In this document: piece after piece, positions 8,598 to 15,849 of the stretch
Layout of the letters: every line of letters begins with the position of its first letter
How positions within the stretch are numbered: position 1 is the first letter of the stretch
From: Neobacillus sp. SuZ13
GTDB taxonomy: Bacteria; Bacillota; Bacilli; Bacillales; Cytobacillaceae
Assembly (NCBI RefSeq): GCF_030123365.1
Contig: NZ_CP126107.1
Location: 2,465,501-2,529,500 of the forward strand
Length of the DNA stretch: 64,000 nt
Direction: 5' to 3'
Position numbers and translations under genes: made by a program
The notes under the pieces: generated by a model
What the model saw: only the letters and a program-made list of their open reading frames with translations
Databases searched by the model: none
Told to the model about the DNA's origin: nothing

Positions 8598-9290
8598 CTC
8601 ATCTAGGGGATGAAGACCAAATCCCTTTGGAAAAATTGAAGAAGTGGTCATCATCCGGGCGATGAAGACCAAATTCCTTTGAAAAAACAGTGGAAATGGT
8701 CGTCATCCGGGCGATGAAGACCAAATCCCTTTGAAAAAATAGAAGAAGTGGTCGTCATCCGGGCGATGAAAACCAAATCCCTTTGAAAAAATAGAAGAAG
8801 TGGTCATCATCCAGGAGATGAAGACCAAATCCCTTTGAAAAAACAGTGGAAGTGGTCATCATCCAGGAGATGAAAACCAAATTCCTTTGAAAAAACAGTG
8901 GAAATGGTCGTCATCCGGGCGATGAAAACCAAATCCCTTTGAAAAAAGTGAAAATGGTCATCATCCAGGAGATGAAAACCAAATTCCTTTGAAAAAACAG
9001 TGGAAATGGTCGTCATCCGGGCGATGAAAACCAAATCCCTTTGAAAAAAGTGAAAATGGTCATCATCCAGGAGATGAAAATCAAATTCCTTTGAAAAAAA
9101 AGTGAAAATGGTCATCATACAGGAGATGAAAATCAAATTCCTTTGAAAAAACAGTGGAAATGGTCGTCATCCAGGAGATGAAGACCAAATCCCTTTGAAA
9201 AAAAAGTGAAAATGGTCATCATACAGGAGATGAAGACCAAATTCCTTTGCAAAAATAGAAGAAGTGGTCATCATCCAGTCGATGAAGACC
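8598..9290. repeat. Tandem array of about 13 hairpin-forming repeats, period about 52 bp
   Basis: A unit of roughly 50-55 bp recurs 13 times. Each has an inverted repeat (GGTCATCATC or GGTCGTCATC, 5-nt loop, GATGAAGACC; one internal mismatch) joined by a spacer built on CAAATCCCTTTGAAAAAA. Variants of the spacer (ACAGTGGAAA, ATAGAAGAAG, AGTGAAAA) and of the loop (CGGGC, CAGGA) alternate, showing duplication of multi-unit blocks. The period is not a multiple of three, and the only long frame through it (minus strand) is a low-complexity artefact. It fills the gap between the coiled-coil gene and the HAD hydrolase. Confidence 0.9.
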
Positions 9291-9320
9291 ACTTCCATCC
9301 ATTTTAAGTAAAAATTCAAA

Positions 9321-10142
9321 TTACACTAACTGTACGGTTTTCAACACAAACTTTTCAACGACCTTTGCCACACCATCGTTCATATTCGTGTCAGTCACAT
9401 AATCAGCTTGCTCCTTAATATCTTCTGGTGCATTGCCCATGGCTACACCGAGTCCTGCAAACTCAATCATGGATAAATCATTGTAGCTGTCTCCCATGGC
9501 AATAACTTCTTCACGTTCTATTCCAAGTTGTTCAATTAAATGATTGAGGCTTGTACCCTTAGTTACACCAGCCTCGGTAAACTCCAAAAAGAAAGGCTTC
9601 GAGCGCATTACACTTAATTGTCCAGCTAACTCCTCTTGAAGCTTTTGTTCCACTATGGCAAGTTTCGATTCATCTTCAAGCATTAATACTTTCACAACTG
9701 GTTCCTTGATAGAATCTACTAAGCTGTTAACCTCAAAGATTTCTAATCCAGTAATTTCAGCTTCAATATTGGTAAATTGATTTCCTGCTTCGGTTACAAT
9801 GGAATCCCCGACATAGGTATGCATCCAAACATTCTCACGACGACTTAATTCGTAGAGATGATGAACTGTTTCTGGGGATAAAGTGCTGCTAAAAAGCTCT
9901 TCACCTGTTTGGCAGTTTGTTATTTTTGCACCATTAAAAGAAAGAATAAAACTACCATACTCCTTTAAACGCAGTTCTTCAGCAATATCATACATTGCAT
10001 AGGTTGGTCGCCCTGATGCTAATACGACTTTAACTCCAACTTCCTGGGCATCCATTAACGCCTTCTTTGTACGTGGAGAAATTGTATGGTCGTCCTGTAG
10101 TAACGTATCATCGAGATCTAATACAATCATTTTATATTTCAT
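9321..10142 (-). CDS. Cof-type HAD-superfamily phosphatase
   Basis: A 273-residue haloacid-dehalogenase-like hydrolase of the Cof/YwpJ type, likely dephosphorylating sugar phosphates or flavin precursors in the cytoplasm. All four motifs are present: DLDDTLLQDD near the N-terminus (nucleophile Asp), LASGRPT, the lysine in VTKGTSL, and MGDSYNDLSMI. I chose ATG at 10142 because the family begins a few residues before motif I and AGGT lies upstream; the open frame runs 48 codons further but without family similarity. The specific substrate cannot be told. Confidence 0.85.
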   Translation of the reverse strand: MKYKMIVLDLDDTLLQDDHTISPRTKKALMDAQEVGVKVVLASGRPTYAMYDIAEELRLKEYGSFILSFNGAKITNCQTGEELFSSTLSPETVHHLYELSRRENVWMHTYVGDSIVTEAGNQFTNIEAEITGLEIFEVNSLVDSIKEPVVKVLMLEDESKLAIVEQKLQEELAGQLSVMRSKPFFLEFTEAGVTKGTSLNHLIEQLGIEREEVIAMGDSYNDLSMIEFAGLGVAMGNAPEDIKEQADYVTDTNMNDGVAKVVEKFVLKTVQLV

Positions 10143-10278
10143 TCTTACCTGAGTCCTTTCTTCACAATATCTTCTCATCTTACTATAAAAATAGGAAAAA
10201 AACTTATTACAATTGAATCCAATTACAAGTTTTTTAAATAAAATATTGTAAAAACCAAAATGCTGAAGGTGAGTATTT

Positions 10279-10510
10279 ATGTCCATTTTTGATATTTTTA
10301 AAAGTAAATGTCATGTATGCAACCGGAAAATAAGTCCGTTAAGGAAATATATAAATGATAAGGGAGAAACAGTAAAAGTATGTATCCCTTGCTCAGAGTA
10401 TGCGGAAAGAAGGGCTTTTCGGAAAAAAACTTAATAAGTTAGCGGACAAGAAAGCAGCCTTTATTAAAGAAAAATATAATTTAAATACTGTGAGAGGTTT
10501 TTCTATTTAA
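10279..10510 (+). pseudogene. Small zinc-ribbon protein gene with a frameshift at an A7 run
   Basis: An ATG at 10279 with AAGGTGAG upstream opens a 51-codon frame containing two CxxC pairs (CHVC and CIPC), as in small zinc ribbons. It stops at 10432-10434 directly after seven A residues (10423-10429). If one A is skipped, translation continues for 26 more sensible residues (LNKLADKKAAF...NTVRGFSI) to a TAA at 10508-10510, giving a 76-residue basic protein. This looks like one gene broken by a one-base insertion, a sequencing error in a homopolymer, or a site of transcriptional slippage. Confidence 0.6.
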
Positions 10511-10565
10511 GAAAATATGTAATACTTAAGAAACAATCAAAGGAAGTATGGGAGGTATCTTAATA

Positions 10566-11138
10566 ATGAATCGCTGCGGTTGGGTTAATCAGGATCCATT
10601 ATATATCGATTATCATGATCATGAGTGGGGAGTTTCAGTCTACGATGATCGCCTATTATTTGAATACTTAAATCTTGAAGGGGCCCAGGCAGGCCTTAGT
10701 TGGTATACGATCTTAAAGAAGCGGGAGAATTATCGACAAGTATTTGATAACTTTGAAGCTGAAAAAATTATCCACTATGACGAAAAGAAAATCGAGGAAC
10801 TAATACATAATGAAGGAATTGTCCGAAATAAGCTTAAAATCAATGCTGTCATTACTAACGCACAGGCGTTTTTGAAGGTCGTCGACGAATTTGGCTCATT
10901 TAGTAAGTACATATGGTCATTTGTTGGCGGTAAGCCAATTCAAAACCACTATAAAGAAATGAAAGATGTTCCAGCAGTCACGGAAATAAGTGATCAATTA
11001 AGTAAGGATTTAAAAAAGCGCGGCTTTAAATTTGTGGGCTCGACCATCTGTTATGCGTTCATGCAAGCTACAGGGATGGTCAATGACCATATTGTCACTT
11101 GTGATTGTCATCAAAAAGCAGCTCAATTGACGAAATAA
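10566..11138 (+). CDS. tag: DNA-3-methyladenine glycosylase I
   Basis: A 190-residue base-excision-repair enzyme that removes 3-methyladenine from alkylated DNA. The N-terminus MNRCGWVNQDPLYIDYHDHEWG carries the Cys4 and His of the structural zinc site, completed by the C-terminal HIVTCDCH segment; LEGAQAGLSWYTIL is the conserved core. Start at 10566 is fixed by GGAGGT 9 nt upstream (10551-10556); the in-frame ATG at 10548 lies ahead of that site. It appears monocistronic. Confidence 0.93.
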   Translation: MNRCGWVNQDPLYIDYHDHEWGVSVYDDRLLFEYLNLEGAQAGLSWYTILKKRENYRQVFDNFEAEKIIHYDEKKIEELIHNEGIVRNKLKINAVITNAQAFLKVVDEFGSFSKYIWSFVGGKPIQNHYKEMKDVPAVTEISDQLSKDLKKRGFKFVGSTICYAFMQATGMVNDHIVTCDCHQKAAQLTK

Positions 11139-11156
11139 AGGAAAAAAGCGAGTATC

Positions 11157-11606
11157 TCAAAGTGAGATATAGATTAGAATTTTAGGTTCGATATCAAAAT
11201 GTTCAGAGACAATCCAGCGGAATTGTGTAAATACTTTTTCCAAATCAGGCAATGCAGGTACGTGTTTAGGTACCCCGAAAATTGGACCAGTCATATTGAA
11301 GCTAAATCTGCCGGGTCCTAAAAAGATCCCTGACACATTAATCTGATCATTAATTAATAGGATCGCTTAAAGGATATCTCCAACGTCCAATAATAAGCTC
11401 AATGTTTTATTTCCTGATATTCCTTCTAAACGTCCTATTCCGGTTAGCGGCCCATCAACCGAAAGGGCAAATCCTTTTGGTTCTACTATAAGTCTAACAA
11501 CTGTCACTTGACCTGTTAATAATAAAAAAGCAGTAATAATATCAATATTCCTTTGGATAGATATAATTGTTTGCAAACGTTTTTCTAAGTCACATGTATT
11601 ATTCAA
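11157..11606 (-). pseudogene. Unknown 148-residue protein gene interrupted by an in-frame TAA
   Basis: On the minus strand a TTG start at 11606 (AGGTAG upstream) gives 79 codons ending at TAA (11367-11369). The same frame then stays open for another 69 codons to a TGA at 11157-11159, with well-formed protein-like content (NVSGIFLGPGRFSFNM, PALPDLEKVFTQFRWIVSEHF). Removing the single stop yields a continuous protein of about 148 residues. I do not recognise the family; the text is hydrophobic and beta-rich without a clear signal peptide. Either a recent nonsense mutation or two separate short genes, the former being more likely. Confidence 0.55.
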
Positions 11607-11726
11607 AGATTTTCACTACCTATTCAAACTTTAAGTCCAATGATCATAACAAGACCAGAAATCTTTGCAGCTAAAACATATCTTTTGTATGGTATGAAGA
11701 AAATTGAATGATGCTACTAAATTAAC

Positions 11727-11759
11727 AAAAAAAGCCCATCAAACTTGATGAGCTTTTTT
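11727..11759 (-). terminator. Terminator of the upstream 53-residue gene
   Basis: Hairpin with arms around CATCAA/TTGATG extended by AAAAAAGC and GCTTTTTT on the outside, so T runs are present on both strands. It sits just 3' of the minus-strand small gene ending at 11779. Confidence 0.7.
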
Positions 11760-11778
11760 GAAGTCCATTTATAACTAA

Positions 11779-11940
11779 TTACTTCGGTGATTTTTCAATT
11801 ATAAAATCAGATGTTGAGATAGGTATAATCTTGCCGCCAATTTGCACATGAATCGTATCGTTGAAAATGGCTTTCACAATTCCCTTTAAGGAGATGGTTG
11901 AATTAACAGAGATTTTTTTTGATTCAGATTGGTTTGCCAC
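11779..11940 (-). CDS. Small conserved protein, paralogue A (53 residues)
   Basis: GTG start at 11940 with GAAAGG 10 nt upstream, TAA at 11779. The product begins ANQSESKKISVNSTISLKG and contains VKAIFNDTIHVQIGGKIIP. A second copy of the same length lies at 13479-13640 with the core ISVNSTISLKGIVKAIFNDT identical. The alternation of hydrophobic and polar residues suggests a small beta barrel (five short strands). Function unknown; it is followed by its own terminator. Conservation between the two copies at protein level, with different DNA, supports it being a real gene. Confidence 0.7.
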   Translation of the reverse strand: MANQSESKKISVNSTISLKGIVKAIFNDTIHVQIGGKIIPISTSDFIIEKSPK

Positions 11941-12121
11941 AATATCAACGCCTTTCAAAATGTTAGAAACTAAGAATAATAAATCTATTCAAGTTACATT
12001 AAATTATTCGGAATAATATAATGAATTCCTGCAAGGACAAGGGATTATTTATTAAAAATCGGTCATGTTATGATCCAACTATTTTGTAAAGGGGTGTTTA
12101 TACAATAATAGCGGTTTAACA

Positions 12122-12186
12122 TGAACCGTAGTTCAAGTATGGCATGGATAGAATGGTCTGTCAACGAAAACGTGAACTATGGTTCA
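12122..12186 (+). promoter_or_regulatory. Two copies of a TetR-type operator, TGAAC-N4-GTTCA
   Basis: Perfect 5-bp inverted repeats with 4-nt spacers occur at 12122-12135 (spacer CGTA) and 12173-12186 (spacer TATG), centres 51 bp apart, close to five DNA turns. They lie in front of the TetR-family gene starting at 12226, next to a possible -10 box TATGAT at 12203. Autorepression by the TetR protein is the natural reading. Confidence 0.65.
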
Positions 12187-12225
12187 AATTTTAAAAAAGT
12201 GGTATGATATTAATGAGGTGATAAA

Positions 12226-12894
12226 ATGCCAGACCATGATGACCTAATGATTGGTGAATTCCCTTCTCTCCCAAAACAGGAGAGGGCACAGCAAAAAAGG
12301 AATGCACTGCTTGAAAGTGGATTAGATCTATTTGTTTCAAATGGGTACGAGCAAACGACTGCTAAGGAAATTGCAGCCCATGCCGGGGTGGCGACCGGAA
12401 CCTTTTATCGATATTTCTCCGATAAACGCCAGCTTTTAATGTCGTTATTAGAAGATAAAATCGACAAGCTTCTCCCCCCTGAACCGAGTTGGATGTCAGG
12501 GAATCCGGAATCATTGTTAGCATCATTACTAGAAGCGCATAACAAACGACTTAGTGAGTTAGGTCTGCAGCGTGTCCTGCCTGAATTGGTATTGAAAGAC
12601 CCAGGTCTGGCTGAATTTTTGGGGGATGCACGAAGGAAAATTTATTCAAGAATTCTGTTCGGTTTAAAGCAAGCGAAGGAAAATGGATTGACTTGGAACG
12701 ATTTGGATTTAGAAGCTGTCGCTTGGGCAATATTAGTTTTAGTGGAGAATAGTCACGGAAACGATAAACTTAGTGGAAAAAGAACAGATTTTCAAGAAAT
12801 TTCAAAAGTTATTTGCCGGATGGTATTTCCACCAGATGTATTAGAGCAATTACGGGTTTCAGATGAAAAAAATAATCCAAAATTCAATGGTTGA
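12226..12894 (+). CDS. TetR/AcrR-family transcriptional regulator
   Basis: A 222-residue repressor. The N-terminal DNA-binding domain (about residues 18-65) reads ALLESGLDLFVSNGYEQTTA followed by the recognition helix and GTFYRYFSDKRQLL, the TetR signature. The remaining helical part would bind an unknown ligand. Start ATG at 12226 has GAGGTG upstream. The CBS-domain gene begins 14 nt after its stop, so they are likely one transcript ending at the hairpin at 13403. Two palindromic operators upstream suggest self-control. Confidence 0.88.
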   Translation: MPDHDDLMIGEFPSLPKQERAQQKRNALLESGLDLFVSNGYEQTTAKEIAAHAGVATGTFYRYFSDKRQLLMSLLEDKIDKLLPPEPSWMSGNPESLLASLLEAHNKRLSELGLQRVLPELVLKDPGLAEFLGDARRKIYSRILFGLKQAKENGLTWNDLDLEAVAWAILVLVENSHGNDKLSGKRTDFQEISKVICRMVFPPDVLEQLRVSDEKNNPKFNG

Positions 12895-12907
12895 AAGTGG
12901 TGTAGAC

Positions 12908-13384
12908 ATGATCAATGTACAGGTTAAGGATTTTATGGTGAAAGATGTTATTTCAGCTAGTCCTAGTTCTTCCATTAAAGAGGTAACGACCTTACTTGTG
13001 GCGAATAAAATTGGCGGTGTACCCATTATTGACGAGGAAGGCGTCTTGCGCGGATTTGTTACCGATGGAGATATTTTGAGGGCAATCAGTCCAGTGGATC
13101 GACGTTTTCATGATTATTTCTCGTTAATTACGTATGTAGCAGAAGAAAAAATGGAGATTCGTCTCAGTGAACTAGCTGAGCGTGAGATCATTCGGATCGC
13201 AAAGACACACGGAATTGTAACCATCCATCCTGAAGATGAAATGAAAAAGGTCGTCTCCCTATTGTCCAAGCATCACTTTAAAAAATTACCTGTTGTCGAT
13301 GATTCCAATCATGTGGTCGGTGTAATCAGCAGGGGAGATGTCATTCGCAGCATTCAAGAAACGCTGATAAAAGATTGGCAATAA
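12908..13384 (+). CDS. CBS-domain pair protein
   Basis: A 158-residue soluble protein made of two CBS motifs (about 8-62 and 100-155): DFMVKDVISASPSSSIKEV...GGVPIIDEEG and GIVTIHPEDEMKKV...KLPVVDD. Such pairs bind adenosine nucleotides and act as energy sensors. The two motifs are separated by an insert of about 35 residues. ATG at 12908 is chosen over the open frame from 12863 because AAGTGGTG lies just upstream and the upstream part overlaps the TetR gene. What it regulates is unknown. Confidence 0.85.
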   Translation: MINVQVKDFMVKDVISASPSSSIKEVTTLLVANKIGGVPIIDEEGVLRGFVTDGDILRAISPVDRRFHDYFSLITYVAEEKMEIRLSELAEREIIRIAKTHGIVTIHPEDEMKKVVSLLSKHHFKKLPVVDDSNHVVGVISRGDVIRSIQETLIKDWQ

Positions 13385-13402
13385 TTTTTGTCATTTTAAC
13401 AA

Positions 13403-13433
13403 CCCTTCACCGAAGAAGTGAAGGGCTTTTCTT
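13403..13433 (+). terminator. Terminator of the TetR-CBS operon
   Basis: Stem CCCTTCAC/GTGAAGGG (13403-13410 with 13418-13425), 7-nt loop, then CTTTTCTTT. Confidence 0.8.
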
Positions 13434-13478
13434 TAGGAAAACACTATATTCCTATTGCTTTGATATACAAGAAAAAAA

Positions 13479-13640
13479 CTATTGGACTGGCTTTTCAATC
13501 AGCAGTTCTGATGCTGGGAGCGTGATAATTTTACCGCCAATCTGAACATGAACGGTATCGTTGAAAATGGCTTTGACAATTCCTTTTAATGAAATTGTTG
13601 AATTAACAGAGATTTTTTTCACATCAGCTTTGTTTGCCAA
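13479..13640 (-). CDS. Small conserved protein, paralogue B (53 residues)
   Basis: TTG start at 13640 with GAAGGG 11 nt upstream, TAG at 13479. Same length as paralogue A (11779-11940) and about 70 percent identical by eye; differences cluster at both ends (ANKADVKK start, LPASELLIEKPVQ end). The core VKAIFNDTVHVQIGGKII is shared. Both copies use non-ATG starts, point the same way and flank the TetR-CBS operon. Function unknown. Confidence 0.7.
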   Translation of the reverse strand: MANKADVKKISVNSTISLKGIVKAIFNDTVHVQIGGKIITLPASELLIEKPVQ

Positions 13641-13832
13641 ATTTACCAACACCCTTCAAAATAGTTATGAAAATATTATATATGAAGATAAGGAAATAAA
13701 GCTAGAATAAATAATCAGAAAAGTTAAAAAATATTTCCGTGGATTGCAGCCAAATATTTTTATATATCATTCATATGTGAAATTAAAATAAATGGTGTAT
13801 GATATAATCATCTCAAAAAAGGAGGCGGAGTA

Positions 13833-14180
13833 ATGTTAAATGAAGTCGGAAAGGAAAAAGAGCTTATTGATGATCCATGCTGCTCACTTGATGACAGTGA
13901 TCGTAAGAGTCATCATTCCGATAAAGTTAAAAATAATCTTGTAACAAGATTAAACCGTATTGAGGGTCAAATTCGCGGCATTAAAGGCCTAATTGAAAAA
14001 GATACATATTGTGATGATGTCATTAATCAGATATCGGCTACTCAATCCGCCTTAAATAGTGTTGCCAAAATTCTGCTTGAAGGTCATCTGAAGAGCTGTG
14101 TGGTTGAAAGAATACAGGAGGGTGATATGGAAGTCTTGGATGAGGTTTTGGTAACAATCCAAAAATTAATGAAAAAATAA
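13833..14180 (+). CDS. csoR: CsoR/RcnR-family metal-responsive repressor
   Basis: A 115-residue all-helical DNA-binding protein. The conserved block VTRLNRIEGQIRGIKGLIEKDTYCDDV with Cys in YCDDV, then His and Cys in GHLKSCV, gives the Cys-His-Cys set that binds Cu(I) in CsoR. The N-terminus is about 25 residues longer than usual and adds a DPCCS pair and a KSHHSDK stretch, which may be extra metal ligands. The start at 13833 follows AAGGAGGCGGAG. No copper transporter (copZA) follows in this window, so its target must lie elsewhere or be itself. Confidence 0.85.
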   Translation: MLNEVGKEKELIDDPCCSLDDSDRKSHHSDKVKNNLVTRLNRIEGQIRGIKGLIEKDTYCDDVINQISATQSALNSVAKILLEGHLKSCVVERIQEGDMEVLDEVLVTIQKLMKK

Positions 14181-14192
14181 AATTTTTGACGA

Positions 14193-14224
14193 AGAATGTG
14201 CCCAAGGTACATTCTTTTTTTATT
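14193..14224 (+). terminator. Terminator of csoR
   Basis: Stem AGAATGT/ACATTCT (14193-14199 with 14209-14215) followed by a run of seven T. Confidence 0.75.
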
Positions 14225-14430
14225 TCATAGGACAATTGGTCTATATCCGTAGAATAATATATTTTGAAATATTCTGACAAATAGATTATTATTATCTAAA
14301 AATCATAGCATTTTCCCAAATTTATGAAACAGCCTAAGAAGATTGAAGGGAGAAGGTAAATCGTATAATTTTAGTAAAAAGTGATGATAACACAATTTGT
14401 TGGTATAACTATTGTCAGGAAAACAATCCT

Positions 14431-14775
14431 GTGGTACTAAAATTAACTGTTAAGAATGTTGCTGGGGCTGAAAATTCTACTGATGTGACAATCACAACCA
14501 AGTCAGAAAACATCGCAATTACTGGTGCAGAATATCGGAGTGGGGAATGGAGAATTGATGGTACTTCTGCGGTAAAAGGACCTGGAGTGACGGTCACGAT
14601 TTACCTTGGCCCTCCTTCAAACAACCAAATGATCGCGAAAGTAGCAGTTGATACACTCGGTGCATGGAGATACCGTGGAACTGGAACAGTCACAAATGTC
14701 CCACGTGTCGGAAATGTCACTGCCACATCACCTACAAGTGTAGAAGTTCCAAGTCTTGCATACAGATTTAGATAA
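14431..14775 (+). CDS. Unknown beta-rich protein, start uncertain
   Basis: From a GTG at 14431 the product is 114 residues, rich in Thr, Val and Gly with alternating hydrophobics (LKLTVKNVAGAENSTDVTI, VTVTIYLGPPSNN), so it is probably an immunoglobulin-like or other beta-sandwich fold. It has no signal peptide. The same frame is open back to 14347 and a much better ribosome site (GGGAGAAGG, 14348-14356) precedes 14365, where only ATA or ATT codons are available. The true start may therefore be non-standard, or the 5' end mutated. It ends before a strong terminator. Confidence 0.6.
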   Translation: MVLKLTVKNVAGAENSTDVTITTKSENIAITGAEYRSGEWRIDGTSAVKGPGVTVTIYLGPPSNNQMIAKVAVDTLGAWRYRGTGTVTNVPRVGNVTATSPTSVEVPSLAYRFR

Positions 14776-14786
14776 TTACTAATCTC

Positions 14787-14837
14787 AAAGCTGGAAAGTT
14801 ACTAATATTGAGTAGCTTTCCAGCTTTTATTTTTGTG
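14787..14837 (+). terminator. Terminator
   Basis: Twelve-base perfect arms AAAGCTGGAAAG/CTTTCCAGCTTT (14787-14798 with 14816-14827), inner TACT/AGTA pairing, then TATTTTTG. Confidence 0.85.
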
Positions 14838-14896
14838 AAGTAATAATAGAACGTCGAATTCCAATTGAGAATATACTGATTACATGGAAGGGTGAG

Positions 14897-15160
14897 ATGT
14901 TTATGTTTTTCTTTGTGATATTTCTAATTGGATTGGTCTTACCATTTATATTAATAAAGGTTGAGTTTAGTTGGATTATCTGGATTCCAGCAATGATCTT
15001 CTTCTTAGCAGCAATTCTAGCAGTTGTTAAGGCAGTTATTTTTCCAGGGGAAGGAATGGCGGATTTAGCTGAGCGAATCTATGTAATGATTTTTGGTACA
15101 GCTGCAATCGGTTCTATTAGTGGCGGAGTAATCGCACATTTTTTAAAAAGTAAAAAATAA
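14897..15160 (+). CDS. Small integral membrane protein
   Basis: An 87-residue protein with three hydrophobic helices (about 2-20, 24-46, 60-80), a short outside or inside loop PGEGMADLAERIY, and a basic tail KSKK that should stay in the cytoplasm. The AGGGTGAG site precedes two close ATGs (14897 and 14903), either of which may be used. Family not recognised. It stands alone between two terminators or hairpins. Confidence 0.65.
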   Translation: MFMFFFVIFLIGLVLPFILIKVEFSWIIWIPAMIFFLAAILAVVKAVIFPGEGMADLAERIYVMIFGTAAIGSISGGVIAHFLKSKK

Positions 15161-15250
15161 ATTATAAAATATGAATTTCCTTCAAACCGTTTGGGACTGA
15201 TCCTCGTTAACTTTAACGAAGCCCAATAAGAATGAAGGAGTTGCATGTAA

Positions 15251-15778
15251 ATGAAAAAACGATTAAAGGTCTCACTTGGATTGGTAATGATGTCTATGTT
15301 TTTGTTTGGTGCAGTTGCATTCGCAGCTACAGATTTTACACAGTTTGGATTTTCTAAGGTGGTTGCAGAAAGAGAGATTGAAGCAGGGGAAGCAGCTAAG
15401 ATTAGTCATAGTGGAATTAAAATTCAAATACCTGAAGGGGCCTTCACTAACGCCGTCACGTTTCAAGTCCTAGAAGGGGATAATAAAACATTCCAAAAGG
15501 TTGCTCCTGCAGGTGAAACTGTAATCATGAATTTTGCGTTTAGAGTAATAGATATAGAGACAAATGAAATTATTGGATCATTTAAGAAACCTCTCACGTT
15601 TAGCTTTAAAGATAAGGATGTAAACCAGGGAAGTACCTATTACAATTACAAAATTGATGGAACGATTGCTAACAACAATGCAGCTTCAGTAATTGACGGA
15701 AGAACGTTAACCCATCCGGTCGGAGGAGCACCTGTAGGCTGGTTTATTACATCACCTACTAAAAGTATTAAAAAATAA
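15251..15778 (+). CDS. Secreted protein of unknown function
   Basis: A 175-residue precursor with a clear Sec signal peptide (KKR start, hydrophobic core, AVAFA cleavage region around residue 25). The mature part is beta-rich, with a stretch around IPEGAFTNAVTFQVLEG that resembles ZU5-like or other beta-sandwich repeats. There is no LPXTG and no lipobox, so it should be released or loosely bound. GAAGGAG lies upstream of the ATG. An inverted repeat CGTTAA/TTAACG at 15205-15218 lies about 35 nt before the start and could be an operator. Confidence 0.7.
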   Translation: MKKRLKVSLGLVMMSMFLFGAVAFAATDFTQFGFSKVVAEREIEAGEAAKISHSGIKIQIPEGAFTNAVTFQVLEGDNKTFQKVAPAGETVIMNFAFRVIDIETNEIIGSFKKPLTFSFKDKDVNQGSTYYNYKIDGTIANNNAASVIDGRTLTHPVGGAPVGWFITSPTKSIKK

Positions 15779-15808
15779 GGAAGAATCCATTTATACTTAA
15801 TGAAAAAA

Positions 15809-15845
15809 GCCCATGGTTCTCAGTTGTGAGAATCATGGGCTTTCA
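15809..15845. terminator. Bidirectional terminator
   Basis: Arms GCCCATGGTTCTCA and TGAGAATCATGGGC (one G-T pair) with a 4-nt loop between convergent genes; A/T runs flank it on both sides, the stronger one serving the minus-strand anti-sigma gene. Confidence 0.85.
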
Positions 15846-15849
15846 GCAT

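Noticed and set aside
8807..9136. A 109-codon minus-strand frame through the hairpin repeats
   Set aside because: It is a by-product of the repeats; the unit period is not a multiple of three, the product is low-complexity and no ribosome site precedes it.
8598..9290. CRISPR array
   Set aside because: Spacers are not unique sequences of constant length; the whole 52-bp unit is repeated with small variants, and no cas genes are present.
15205..15218. CGTTAA/TTAACG inverted repeat as the terminator of the 87-residue membrane gene
   Set aside because: No T run follows; it is more likely an operator or chance repeat and is mentioned only with the secreted protein.
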